Both the position numbers and the translations under genes were made by a program. From Macrosoma leucophasiata (lineage: Eukaryota > Arthropoda > Insecta > Lepidoptera > Hedylidae), in the NCBI GenBank assembly GCA_036365455.1, contig JAWQUS010000001.1, positions 24,847,001-24,911,000 of the forward strand: a DNA stretch of 64,000 nt, read 5' to 3'. Within the stretch, counting starts at the first letter, position 1. Each line of letters begins with the position of its first letter. A model generated the notes under the pieces. The model searched no databases. It was not told the DNA's origin and saw only the letters and a program-made list of their open reading frames with translations. Below are positions 41,076 through 51,468 of this stretch, piece by piece.

Positions 41076-41214
41076 GTATGTTGTCGTTATAAGTATTTAT
41101 GCTGCTATAAACTCAACGGAGTTCAAATTAAAGCTAATTATTATTTTCTTCTTATTATAATGATAAAATATACGGAAGCCAAATTAAATGGACCTATCTA
41201 GTGGATTTGCATTC

Positions 41215-41290
41215 TCTAGATTAATATTATAAAATTAGGTTTGCAACATATCTGGATGAACGAAATGATTCTGCAGTGGGATCCTAACCT
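41215..41290 (+). mobile_element. MITE family E, right half
   Basis: GGTTTGCAACATATCTGGAT, GAACGAAATGATTCTGCAGT and GGGATCCTAACC. The left terminus is missing. Confidence 0.8.
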
Positions 41291-41593
41291 ATATCAGCAT
41301 CTTCTCAGATCGGTCGTTACCACTGGACCAATCGAGATGACGGACTAAGATTAAGATAATGTTAACGCAATGACCCCTTGAATTTTATCATTCGATCTTT
41401 AAATACAAGAATCCTTATAGTTTAATCCAACATAAAACGCGTTAAATTTTTGTAAGAAGTTAGCGCCAAGTTCCCCAAACTTTAAAATTAAAATTCTTTT
41501 TGATGCAATCAAATTAGCGAACTGAAACATGAAACTTGAACTTTCATAGAAACAATTATAAGGATAAGTTATATTGAGTTTTGTAAGAAGATT

Positions 41594-41671
41594 TTACTGG
41601 TGGCAGAGCTCGGAGTCTACTTGTCGTTAAATGGTAATGTTCAGCGGTATCGTGTTCCGGTCAGATAGTAC
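41594..41671 (+). mobile_element. SINE-like family B, short fragment
   Basis: ACTGGTGGCAGAGCTCGGAG, CTTGTCGTTAAATGGTAATG and TATCGTGTTCCGGTCAG. Confidence 0.65.
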
Positions 41672-42465
41672 TAGTTACCTATAGTGAATGACTTTTAATA
41701 ATAATCCAATGTATTAATGAATATCAATTTAAAAATAAAATTTAACCGATAAATCATCAAAATTTTCAATTCTTTCATAGAAGAAAAGAAAAAACCTACT
41801 CGTCATAATCTGAGAAGAACTCCGCTACCCAACAAACTCAGCGTCTTGCTCTTTTGTCAAATCCTAAGATTTAGTACATTTATTATTAAATAGAATAAAG
41901 GTAATGTGAAAGTCCATGACATATAAATATTTGCATACAAACACATACGCAAATACCCATCAACAGCTTAATATCGTGATAGAAAATAACACCCGCAAAT
42001 CACAACAGACCAGTCCCCACAATCAGCACCCGTTCACGAACATGACGCATGTGGAAGTCATTGCTCTCGTCAACCATTTTGAAGGGAAGTGAGCAACCCG
42101 ACACACGACACCGCCAAAGGCATTAAAGCGACCAAAAACTATTACCATTACCGGTCTATGTCCGATTATCCGAATCGACCCCGATCATAATTATTTCGAA
42201 TAATCGGCGTTATACTGAACTCCGAAACCTCTGTAGGGGGGCATCGTCTTCCAAACCGCATAATCGATCAGTGTCTACAAACGCTAACTAATTTACAGTT
42301 TACATTGAGTTAAGCCAGTGCCGCTCGTTTATCCATAAAAAAATCAGCACCTGATTAGCTTTGGCATATCTTCGACGTTTGCATTTAAAAATAGGACATG
42401 ATTTCACGGCTATTTTTCAGCGAGAGGAAGTAGGTAGTTATATGTGAAAGAGGCAAACAAAAGAT
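41672..42465. other. non-coding stretch, mostly unrecognised
   Basis: GAGAAGAACTCCGCTACCCA (41816) is the reverse complement of the start of the LINE-like tail at 34735. No gene is supported. Confidence 0.4.
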
Positions 42466-42600
42466 TTACTGATGGTAGAGTTCCAGTGGTGCTCGAGGGA
42501 GTAGGCACCACCGCATTACCTTTGTGTAAGTGTGTATAGGCTGCAGTCATCACTTAACACCAATGTGAACTGCATGTTTGTTTGGCACCTTCAATACGTA
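42466..42600 (+). mobile_element. SINE-like family B, internally deleted
   Basis: Head ACTGATGGTAGAGTTCCAGT to GGCACCACCGCATTACC, then directly GTGTATAGGCTGCAGTCATC and CACTTAACACCAATGTGAAC to the tail. Confidence 0.8.
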
Positions 42601-43198
42601 AATAAATAAACGTTGATGTGTACACTGTGTGATGAATAAACAGAGAGTGACGTCACGGGTGTCAAAGCAGTTGCAACTGTTCTAGTGCTATTCTCAATGT
42701 TAAATTAAAAATATAGTTGTTTCAGTTAAAAGTTTAATGCGCAAAGTTGACTCTCAGTTGAAATATATACATACGTTGTGGTACAGTGTCAGTGAACGCT
42801 ATAAACAGTACTTTATCAAATAATATAGTGCACCGGTAAAACAGTGAATCGCTCTGCATACCCACCCTCTTGTGTAAGAATATTAATTGCAGTTCGTTTA
42901 TAGTGCAAAACATTCAGTGCCTACTTAATAAGATCACGGAAACCATTAAAATATTTTAATGGTCAGTGTCATTCGTATGCACAACTTTTTTTTTTTTTAA
43001 AAAGACCATTAGAACTATTAAACACCATAATATAACAGTGACATCTATTGAGCATTGTACAAACTGCATTGTTCTCTTTTATTGAGTTCTGCGTTATATC
43101 AACACCATCAACTGTTGGGTAATAGAAAAAAAGGAAAGCTACAGTACCTAGGTACAAATAAAATAAAACATCTAGGTACATACATACCTAAGTTCAAT

Positions 43199-44654
43199 AT
43201 GAATAAATGCGGAGGTTGTGGCAAAGGAGATGTTGCAAAAATGTATGGACCTCCGGCCATGATATTGTGTACAATATCATTAAACAGGCAAAATCAATAT
43301 AAAAACGTTTTTACTGCATATTTTCACTTATTTAGCTTTGTTTGCAGTTACAAAACATAATTTGCAGTAAGAATTGCGACTCAAAACTAACATGGCGAAT
43401 ATGGCGGGCGATGTCATTTTGACATTTTCAATTTTTAAATTGTATTTTGATTAAAGAACTTGGAGAAAAAACCAATATTTTCTAAATACTATAAAAATCG
43501 ATTGATCCCAAGTGTCGGCTGTATCGCCGCCATGTTTAACATAGTTGAAAATGATAAAATCGTTTAAATTAAATGTGGTTGTAACTCTAAAATATATACT
43601 TGAATAAATTAATTGTATTTTTTTTGGATTCTTCTTTAATTTACCCATTTTTTGAGGACGTGTACGAACCAGAGCCGAGCTCGCAACATCTCCTTTCTAT
43701 CAAACCAAAATATTGCACGTTGTTTTAAATGCCAGTCGAAGTTTCATAAGGACTGCGTGAACATTCCCGAAACCGCTGGAGTTAAACCGACCTGGATGTG
43801 TCCGGGTTGTAAAGCTAAAGTTCCTCGAGAGGATAATTCCTGCAACCCCAGTCAGAAGGCAAGAGCTTGAACACGGTCCCGATGTTGGTGCTGGTAATTC
43901 TGACCTTGCCAATATAATGAAGAATATACAGAATGATTTAAGCATGTTACGATCAGAAGTCAGAGATTATCGGAACGAAATATCGGAGTTTAAAGAGGAA
44001 TTGGAATCACACGCTAACATGATCCGAGCAATTGAAACTAGGATTTCAGCTTTGGAATGTAAGATGGAAAGCAACATACCTATTGATACCACCTTAATTG
44101 AGAATACTGTAACGGAATTGAAATCTCAATTAAATGAAAGAGACCAAGAACTCTTGTTAATGGATATTGACATACCTGAAACCAAGGACGAAAGATTACA
44201 ACATATCGTTCATGTATTGTCAAGTAAAATAGGTGTCAAAATTGAGGAGAGGGACATTGTCCACGCCGAACGCGTGGGCTTCATCCATCGACATAGAACC
44301 GAATCGGGCAGTGACAGGAACATCTCTGGCGACCCCGCACGGCAACGGCCGCGATGCATTTTCGTGCGCTTTGCCAGGCGGGCGATTCGCGATGACGTCT
44401 TGCGCGCGGCTCGAGTGAGACGTGGTCTCACGTCGGCTGACCTGGATGTGCGCGGCGCGTCCACCCGTGTTGATGTTAACGAGCGCCTAACTCGCACGAA
44501 TCGACAATTATTTTATTCAGCTCGTCAGGCCGCTAATTGTTATGGTTGGAAATTTGTCTGGACTAGAGATGGTAAAATATATGTTAGAAAAGAGGATGGT
44601 CTCAAAGTTGTGCGTGTTAAATGTCTAAACGATATACCTACAATTTTTGGCTAA
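43199..44654 (+). pseudogene. LINE ORF1: PHD-type zinc finger, coiled coil, L1-ORF1-like RNA-binding domain
   Basis: The PHD-like finger starts MNKCGGCGK (43199) and, after a 468-bp insertion, resumes at 43694 as FLSNQNIARCFKCQSKFHKD, then MCPGCKAK. This gives Cys pairs plus His in the usual order. A frameshift near 43860 separates it from a 245-residue frame (43917-44654). That frame has a heptad-rich coiled coil (EVRDYRNEISEFKEELESH), an RRM-like part (ERDIVHAERVG, RCIFVRFARRAIRDDVL) and the C-terminal NERLTRTNRQLF...GWKFVWTRDGKIYVRK typical of L1-type ORF1 proteins. Such proteins coat LINE RNA as a chaperone. Two lesions (insertion, frameshift) make it a pseudogene. Confidence 0.85.
43226..43693. 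mobile_element. Spy-like non-autonomous DNA transposon, no target duplication
   Basis: 468 bp starting GGAGATGTTGC and ending GCAACATCTCC, perfect 11-bp terminal inverted repeats. It sits exactly between AAA and TTT, and those flanks extend the symmetry to 14 bp. Removing it joins TGTGGCAAA to TTTCTATCA in frame and restores the zinc-finger reading CGGCGKFLSN. No duplicated target is present. Precise AAA/TTT insertion without duplication is the published signature of Spy transposons (PIF/Harbinger-related). There is no transposase frame inside. It holds a 10-bp-arm hairpin at 43259-43280. Confidence 0.8.
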
Positions 44655-45509
44655 TTATTAATTTAAATGCATGAAGAATCTGGCGCGCGATTACAGGTTT
44701 TTTTTTGTAGATACATTTTGTTTAATAACGTTCTTTTCTTTTTTTTTTGTTTTAAATTATTTCTTTTGTGTAGTGATTTCACTTTTAGTCATAGATGGTA
44801 TTGTTTATCGAAGTTGTTTGTCACATGGTAGTTACTAAAGATTTCAATGTTAAAATACGTAATCACACGTCACACAGAACACTTGCGCCTATTTTATATA
44901 CTTACTACCCACATCTATGGTATATTAGTTATATTTGTTTGGCTGTCATATTTAAGTGGTTTTTATTGTACAGGTACATGTATATACTTATTTATATTTT
45001 TTTATAATATACTTAAAATTATAAGTACGTCTTTCGAGATTTTTTATGATTTTGAGTGTGCTACGAACGTAAGATTATTATCTAATTTTATTTATGTACA
45101 TTATTATACATATATTTATTGATTTATATTTTATTTAGTAGGTACATACAATAACTATAGTGTTGTGTAACTGACTGACATCCGTGGAACTTAGGGCCCC
45201 AGAAGAAATTCAGCGTCAAATAGATAGGTCATACCTATCTGCTTGGCATATGCTGATCTGGGTACCCTTTTGGATCGACCATGAGACATACCTGTCTGTT
45301 TACCTACCTGTCTGTACTATCAAATTGCTTATATATATCTATTGTGTCATTTTGTGTGTAATTTTTGTTTAATGTTATACTCGTAATTTGTGTCTCTGTG
45401 TTGTCCGAATAAAGAAATTCTATTCTATTCTTGATTATAGGTGAGTCTTGTAGTCAATAAACATCTATTTTATAACCAAAGATTTTTAAAATTATCTTGC
45501 AAATAGTAA

Positions 45510-45654
45510 CCCCCTTATTCATAAACGTACTTTAGATACGTTTTAGCTATAGAATGCTTTGTCTTTGTCAGTTGCATTGTCAAATGTGCAGGATAGAAAA
45601 AGACAAAGGAGACATTAGCAACACTTTAGCTAAAATACGTTTATGAATAAGGGG
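45510..45654. mobile_element. MITE family J, copy 2
   Basis: CCCCTTATTCATAAACGTAC at the left, TACGTTTATGAATAAGGGG at the right: long inverted termini. 145 bp. The interior (AAAAAGACAAAGGAGACATT) is the reverse complement of copy 1 at 26271. Confidence 0.88.
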
Positions 45655-45689
45655 TATGTATATTTTTGCTTGACTTAATGTCCTGTCTT

Positions 45690-45855
45690 TGTAATCCACC
45701 GTAAGTCCACCGCGATCTTTTCTGGGTTGCGCGCTTCACCTCCGACCATGACAGCCCGATACATGCATTTCTGATGCTACTGAACGTCTCCAAGTGTATT
45801 TGGGGCAGCCACGTTTCATTTTCCCTTGTGGTGTCCATTCTACAACGGGTCTAGG
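45690..45855 (-). pseudogene. C-terminal fragment of a second LINE reverse transcriptase protein
   Basis: The minus strand reads WTPQGKMKRGCPKYTWRRSV in one frame and LSWSEVKRATQKRSRW in another. These match the common C-terminal pattern W.P.GKRKRGRPK.TWRR...W.E....A..R..W of L2/RTE-like ORF2 proteins. One frameshift separates the two halves. The rest of the element is not visible; sequence to about 45990 may be its 3' UTR. Confidence 0.7.
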
Positions 45856-45990
45856 GGTGTAGTCGGGAGGTCTGCCGAGAGTGTGGACAATCTACGTCCA
45901 TTTGCGGTGTCTGATTTGCGGACCGATCGGGGTTACACAGTTCTTCATAAGAGATCCTCTCAGGCCAAAAGATGGCCAGGGTCTATCGGT

Positions 45991-46735
45991 ATATGTGGCA
46001 GGCTTAATGTTTAAAAGCATTCTTAAGCTATTATGAAAAGCAGGCTTAAGCTGTTATGATTTTGTTGGATTTTGTTTTGGTGACTTACATTACCACCCGA
46101 CTGGAACGCGATAGTCCTAGTCTATTCCTCGATTCTGTGCCGTCATTGGATCATCACCAATAAAGGGTATGGATGTATCCATTCCAAATTTTTTGGCACA
46201 AGAATAAAAATGGTATCTGAAATCGAAGTGTAAACTATTCACTCAACCAAAAAGACCACGTCTCACGTCCGTAAAATATATGCCAAGTAATTCAACAAAT
46301 AGCCCCAACAATGGCAGCTCGGGGCGGGATTACATCTCCATAGCTCGCCATCAATCATCTGACCAGCATTACGGAGAGCCCGATACCCAATATGGGGATT
46401 CGCACAAAGCGGCCCACGCCTGTTCCATAACCCTCCATTTGTACGTTCTCGTATTAATATAATATTTGGGAACTATTTTCTATTCGATGTGAAAGGCCAT
46501 CGCGTAAGTTAACAGGGTGTTTTTGTTTTCTGTTATATAAATGCAGGGTGTCATTTATTGAAATACTGGTCGTTGTTCTCGTACCCTATTTTGGAGTATT
46601 TTTCTTCATAAATCGCTGTGATACATAGTATAACAATGTGCTTGTATGCCGTACAATACACATTTTAAAACAATTATTAAGGGTAAAAGCGACTTCTTTA
46701 CGATATTCAATAAACTGAAAAGTCTATTATATCGG
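45991..46735. other. non-coding stretch, nothing recognised
   Basis: A short SINE-B-like trace (CATTACCACCCGACTGGAAC, 46089) is the only repeat noted. Confidence 0.4.
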
Positions 46736-46769
46736 TTGCTTAACTAGCATAGTTGGTAATAGATGGCGC

Positions 46770-46985
46770 TGCTGCTACCATAAAGCAATGCAATAGATGT
46801 GAAGGAAAGATTTGACAAAATCGGGCAGGGCTTCAGTAGCTCTATTGGAAGAGCGGCTGGACTAGATTCCCAGTAGGTCGCGAGTTCGAGCCTCGCCTGA
46901 AGTCAAATTTTTCTTTCCATTTTTCTTTAAAATAAAATATATTTCACAAGCACGTGTTAATGCGAAATAATATAAAAACAAATAC
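46770..46985 (+). mobile_element. tRNA-derived element family I, copy 1
   Basis: The head AAGCAATGCAATAGATGTGA is followed by a tRNA-like unit (about 46829-46904). GGCTTCAG pairs with CTGAAGTC. D-arm TAGCTCTATTGGAAGAGC and T-arm GCGAGTTCGAGCCTCGC are intact. The tail is AAATTTTTCTTTCCATTTTT and TATTTCACAAGCACGTGTTA. The anticodon arm is poor and the tail is shared by other copies, so I call it a SINE rather than a tRNA gene. Confidence 0.75.
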
Positions 46986-46989
46986 ACAT

Positions 46990-48148
46990 TTTCGTACGTA
47001 TTTTAGAACTTTACCTTCGTGTAATTCCTTGCATGATGATATTTTTTTACTATTTCATTAATAATTTTCTATCACATAAATATATTTATTCAATGCATGA
47101 AAGTTTGTTTAGCTTCCTTCTCACGAGATGTCATTGTAAACTAGGAGTATTCTATTTCCGTATATGTATAATATACTCTGTGGTGTGTGCAAAATTGTTG
47201 ACACTAAACTTGCCTTGCCTTGCTATGTATACGTCATTGCTTAAATGAGGGTCATTAATTCTAAGAAATTAATGTATTATGTAACATCAAAATGTACCGA
47301 TATTTCTAGCAAATAAATGAATAATTCATTCATTCACTAATTTTGTAAAATCCACCTTGAAATTTATTAGAACCACATATTATCATGACACATTATCTGT
47401 TTGAGTATTCCTAATAAATAACAGCATGGGCATTTTGAAAATTAATCATGTATTTACGATATTAACCTATCGCAATTGTCCATTTGACTAAACAGCTGAT
47501 TGAAGTCGGCCATTTTATTCGTTTTCTCTAAGGTGTTGGCGTCGTCTTAGCAAGCGTCCGATTGCTTAGTTTACGTTTGTCAAAACTAACTGTTTGGCTT
47601 GCATTAATTAAACATCAGCGGTGTTTCGTTCAATACCCTTGAAACTTTTTCGTGTTAGTGACTATTTACAGACTGCGAATGCTTTTTTAAACGTTCCAAG
47701 CAATTGTAGATTGGAAATCGTTTGACATTTGGTTTGAGACATAGATTAGACAATTCTGAAATCATTACAAATAACGCGAACAAAGAAAAACGTTTTTTTT
47801 GTCACAATTTCTTACTAAACATAATTGAATATTAAAATTAAAGGTCATAGTTAAATCTCCCAGCTTAAAGTTATTACATTACTAAGAATATTAAGTATTC
47901 ATGGAGTTAGTCCACTTCATCTGAGACAAACTTGGTAAGACTGTTTGCTAATTCTTGTTTTGCTAGCGACTTACTTACTATTCATAAAAGTGAGTATAGT
48001 ATCAAGGGGACTGAAAACTAATTCAGTGGGTGTATTATGTCAATCTGTGTATATTTTATTTCAATTAATCTGTAACTTAAAAAAACGTAATTTCACGCCG
48101 TAATTACGTTTTTTTAATAACGAGGTAAATACTACTCGAGGTAGATAC
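46990..48148. other. non-coding stretch, nothing recognised
   Basis: AT-rich. The inverted AAAACGTAATTTCACGCCGT / TAATTACGTTTTTTT words at 48083-48117 are a small imperfect hairpin. Confidence 0.4.
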
Positions 48149-48149
48149 T

Positions 48150-48710
48150 CACTGTTGGTAGAGCTCCAGTGACGGAGCTCGCGGGCGTAGGCAACACCGC
48201 ATTATTATTATTATTATACTTGCCGCTAAATGGTGGTGTTCAGCACTAATCCGGTCAGGTGGTAATGTACGGCTCTGTAATTTCCGGCACAGAGGCATAA
48301 TATACGGCTGTTTTATATTATTTCGCATTAACACATGCTTGTGAAATATATTATATTTTAAAGAAAAATGGAAAGAAAAAATTGACTTCAGGCGAGACTC
48401 GCCTGAAGTCAATTTTAAGCAATGCAATAAATGTGAAGGAAAGATTTGACAAATCGGGCAGGACTTCAGTAGCTCAATTGGAAGAGCGGCTGGACTAGAT
48501 TCCCAGTAGGCCGCGAGTTTGAGTCTCGCCTGAAGTCAAATTTTTCTTTCCATTTTTCTTTAAAATATAACAGAGGCATAACACCTAAGGTCTCAGGAGC
48601 GGTAACGCATCTGCATTTTGACCTTTGTGTGGGTGTTTATAGGCTGCAGTCATCACTTAACATCGATGTGAGCTGCATGCTTGTTTGCCACTTGCAATAC
48701 ATAAAAAGAA
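48150..48710 (+). mobile_element. SINE-like family B, split by an inverted family I composite
   Basis: Head GTTGGTAGAGCTCCAGTGAC to CCGGCACAGAGGCATAA (48300), then the insertion. It resumes ACAGAGGCATAACACCTAAG (48570) and runs to GCTTGTTTGCCACTTGCAAT with an A-rich end. A small ATT expansion lies at 48202-48217. Confidence 0.88.
48301..48569 (+). mobile_element. inverted composite of family I with 12-bp target duplication
   Basis: Flanked by ACAGAGGCATAA on both sides (48289-48300 and 48570-48581). The left part (48301-about 48395) is the reverse complement of the family I tail and 3' tRNA end. It meets a forward CTCGCCTGAAGTCAA, making a 15-bp perfect hairpin with a 1-base loop. A forward full unit follows: AAGCAATGCAATAAATGTGA, GACTTCAGTAGCTCAATTGG (acceptor and D-arm), GCGAGTTTGAGTCTCGC and TTTTCTTTCCATTTTTCTTT. 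One retroposition event with a template jump is inferred. Confidence 0.8.
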
Positions 48711-48711
48711 A

Positions 48712-49036
48712 TGCATGCATTCAATCATACATGCAAACACCCACGATTCGCCGGTTACGTTTTAGGCCAATAGAATCAGAGATAAAGGATTTTAAACCGT
48801 TATCTGTGATAAGCCCCCGACCTGGGAATCGAACCCAGGACCTCCAGCGTAGTATTAGTGGCCTGCTACTGTAGAGCAGTTAGTATGAAAACGACTGTTC
48901 CAGTTGAAGGTTCGATTTATTGTCCGTTAGTATAATTGTTTAACATACTCGTAATATGTTGGTACAATATTAGGAGAGTGTGAGTGCATGTATAACGCAG
49001 TACACACTATACCACCACTAGGCTACGGAGGCAGTT
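48712..49036 (-). mobile_element. SINE family C, minus, interrupted near its head
   Basis: AAATGCATGCATTCAATCAT, ACGATTCGCCGGTTACGTTT, an internal deletion, then GACCTGGGAATCGAACCCAG (box B) and TAGTGGCCTGCTAC. About 135 bases of foreign sequence (about 48881-49010) precede CACCACTAGGCTACGGAGGC. The inner insert (TGTAGAGCAGTTAGTATG...) is unassigned, possibly with a TAC duplication. Confidence 0.75.
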
Positions 49037-49105
49037 AATCTGTGATGAATTGTAATCATATATTTGTTACAGTTCAAGATTTTATTTCAAATATTATCTA
49101 TGTAT

Positions 49106-49335
49106 CTTCACGCCAGGTCCCTAACGGGGTAAGCAGAGAGTGTAGAGCGCCAGATATTCTGGTCCTGACATACCTCTCATGCCTCGTCTACCTTCATCAT
49201 TCTCTTCATACATGCACGTCGATTCCTAAGACTTTTGACCCCATCCAGACAGAACTCGACCTATTTGGTCATGGTAGGTCAGTTTTGGTCTTCCTGGGCC
49301 TCTGCAAACATCCACATTCGCATTGTATATCTGTT
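49106..49335 (-). mobile_element. retroposon tail family G, copy 2, longest
   Basis: Reverse complement of family G. TATCTTCACGCCAGGTCCCT is followed by GGGGTAAGCAGAGAGTGTAG, CCTCGTCTACCTTCATCATT and a body not present in the other copies (GACCCCATCCAGACAGAACT). Confidence 0.7.
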
Positions 49336-49367
49336 TAGTCAACTTTAGTCATTCGATCATTCGACAT

Positions 49368-49512
49368 TCTTTTTAACCGACTTCCAAAAAAAGGAGAGGT
49401 TCTCAATTTGTCCGATTTTTTTTTTATGTATGTTCGTATATCGGTAATTTGAAAACGCCTGTACCGATTTGGATAATTTTGGTTTTGTTTGAAAGGGTGT
49501 GCCTCACAGTTG
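49368..49512 (-). mobile_element. LINE-tail family H, minus
   Basis: TTAACCGACTTCCAAAAAAA, GGTTCTCAATTTGTCCGATT, GAAAACGCCTGTACCGATTT and GGTGTGCCTCACAG: reverse complement of 5870-6006. Confidence 0.8.
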
Positions 49513-49605
49513 GAATTTGACTTCGGACAGGAATCGAATCTGCGACCTCAGGATAACCAGTCCAGCCGCTGTACCACTAAGCTACTAAAGTCCCACACCG
49601 ATGCG
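49513..49605 (-). mobile_element. tRNA-derived element family I, copy 3
   Basis: The minus strand reads GGGACTTTAGTAGCTTAGTG, ACAGCGGCTGGACTGG, GCAGATTCGATTCCTGTC and CGAAGTCAAATTCC: a tRNA-like unit of the same family, diverged. Confidence 0.7.
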
Positions 49606-49756
49606 TCAAATTTTGCTTTCCCCTTTTTGATTTTTAACTTTTTAATTCAGGGTCGGTGAACGACATCCATTGATAACTAATTAAGAGCTATACAACCGAT
49701 ATGATAGACTTAGCGGTTTATACAATACCGTGAAGATGTCGCTGTTCCCTTAATAA

Positions 49757-49835
49757 TTGTAGTGAGGGCGCAGGTTCGATTCCTGCCCGAAGTCAAATTT
49801 TTCTTTCCGTTTTTACTTAAATTTTTAATAATGTC
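49757..49835 (+). mobile_element. tRNA-derived element family I, 3' end only
   Basis: GGGCGCAGGTTCGATTCCTG, CCCGAAGTCAAATTTTTCTT and TCCGTTTTTACTT: T-arm, acceptor end and tail. The 5' half is missing. Confidence 0.65.
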
Positions 49836-50695
49836 ATGTGTTAAATATTTGTCTCACATTCTGTTTTTAAGCAAATTATATTTTGTTTAAACAAATAAAA
49901 GTCCAGTGCCGTAAGTACAGAATATTATAATAACATGAGGGGTGAAGCTCGATTTGAAATAATAAATTAAATGTTTACAATATTTTGTTGTTATTTTCGG
50001 AAATTCAATATTTATTTTGATGTTTCAATAAACATAGGTCGGTTTAAACCAGAAGCAGGTAGATCCGTTTTATTTTGCTAGTACACTATAAATAAATCTC
50101 TATAACTTTTAAAATATCTATATCGCGTCACGACCCGGTTCGTAAAATGAGTGAAATAAATCTCTGCCAATAATCCTGATAACAAACAAAATTGTTCTCA
50201 AAAAATATAAAGTTACCATTATAAATAAAACTTAATGAATTCGTCACAAACGTCGCGTCTTCGTTATTGGGACTCCTCGTTAAGCCAATTAGTAGGCAGA
50301 TCAAAACGTTAATAATCTAAGATTATAATTCCCGTGACGTAAGTAACTAAGGGGCGAAGTACACAGGATACTTTTGTATCAGTGATACTTATTTTAAGTG
50401 TCATGCTAATATTTGCTTCCTAAGTGAGAAACAATCTAAAAACTAGCTCAACGAGTGCATTCTCTTCAGTCACCTAGTTTTACGAAGACAAAGCATTAGA
50501 AAGAAAGAAAAATATCGAATCCATTGGCACATACACTGATGGCACACACATACATAGTGTACAGAATAGAATATTGTGTCTATTTATGTATGAAGTTTGA
50601 TTAAAAAAAAATGTTTCATTCGGTAAACAGATAGCTGAAAGTCGATCTAGATTCGGATCTTAGACTATAACTGTTCAAATTATAATAAATATATA
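49836..50695. other. non-coding stretch, nothing recognised
   Basis: AT-rich, with no supported feature. Confidence 0.4.
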
Positions 50696-50847
50696 TAGAC
50701 ACCCACACAAAGACCAAGGTCAAAATGCAGATGCGTTCTACTCCTGAAGCCTAAGGTGTTATGCCTCTGCGCCGGAAAATACAGGGCTGAACATTACCAC
50801 CTGACCGGAACACGATAGTGCTGAACACTACCATTTAGCGCCAAGTG
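50696..50847 (-). mobile_element. SINE-like family B, middle portion
   Basis: AGACACCCACACAAAGACCA, GGTCAAAATGCAGATGCGTT and CACCTGACCGGAACACGATA on the minus strand. Both ends are lost. Confidence 0.8.
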
Positions 50848-51169
50848 TAGTCTATGTTTGGCCTCCACCTTGTGTAATAGCGTATAATTATCACTGACTA
50901 CGTAAAAAAATTGAAATAATCCAATTGCATAAGATTAACGCAGTCGCACACATCTGTTCTGTTAACGGAAATATGACGGAAATAAAGAAGGGAAGCTATT
51001 TTTAGCCAACTATGCTCCTCTATACAGATCGCTTACATTGTGTATTTAACGAGCAGTTCTATTCAAACAAGTTGAGAACGTTATGTAATGTATTTCTTAT
51101 ATTTAATTGTATACGTGCGCCTTGTAACTATTGTATATAATTCAATGTTTGTCATCATCGTAACGTAAC

Positions 51170-51468
51170 GTAACTTTACGCCTGTAATCCCCGAAGGGAT
51201 AGGCAGAGGTAAATGCATGCATTCAAGCATACATGCAAACACCTACGATTCGCCGGTTACGTTTTGGCCCTTGTAACAGCTGGCGAGCCTATTGACATCA
51301 CCGGGCACATTACCAAACTTTGAAGTACTGCGAAATTTCCAGAAAATGGAAAAATCGTAATAGAACCAGAGATAAAGGACTTTACACCATTATTTCTGAT
51401 AGCCCCCGACCTGGGAATCGAACCCAGGATCCCAGCGAAGCAGGAATGGCCACTAGGCTACTGAGGTA
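51170..51468 (-). mobile_element. SINE family C, near full length, minus
   Basis: ACGTAACTTTACGCCTGTAA, CCCCGAAGGGATAGGCAGAG, GATTCGCCGGTTACGTTTTG, the box-B region GACCTGGGAATCGAACCCAG, and the head CACTAGGCTACTGAGG. Slightly shortened in the box-A region. Confidence 0.88.

Larger units (their letters stand above)
42601..45435 (+). mobile_element. ORF1-only non-LTR retrotransposon (approximate limits)
   Basis: A plus-strand element. It has a probable 5' UTR up to 43198 with no frame, an ORF1 from ATG 43199 to stop 44654, and a 3' UTR of about 780 bases. It closes with GTCCGAATAAAGAAATTCTA plus a TTCTA microsatellite (45405-45427), a common LINE tail form. No endonuclease or RT frame follows ORF1, so ORF2 is deleted or was never part of this copy (HAL1-like arrangement). 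The left limit is uncertain. Confidence 0.65.

Noticed and set aside
46829..46904. A possible functional tRNA gene
   Set aside because: The cloverleaf is good in acceptor, D and T arms, but the anticodon arm is mismatched and the flanks and tail are shared with other dispersed copies, so a SINE is more likely.
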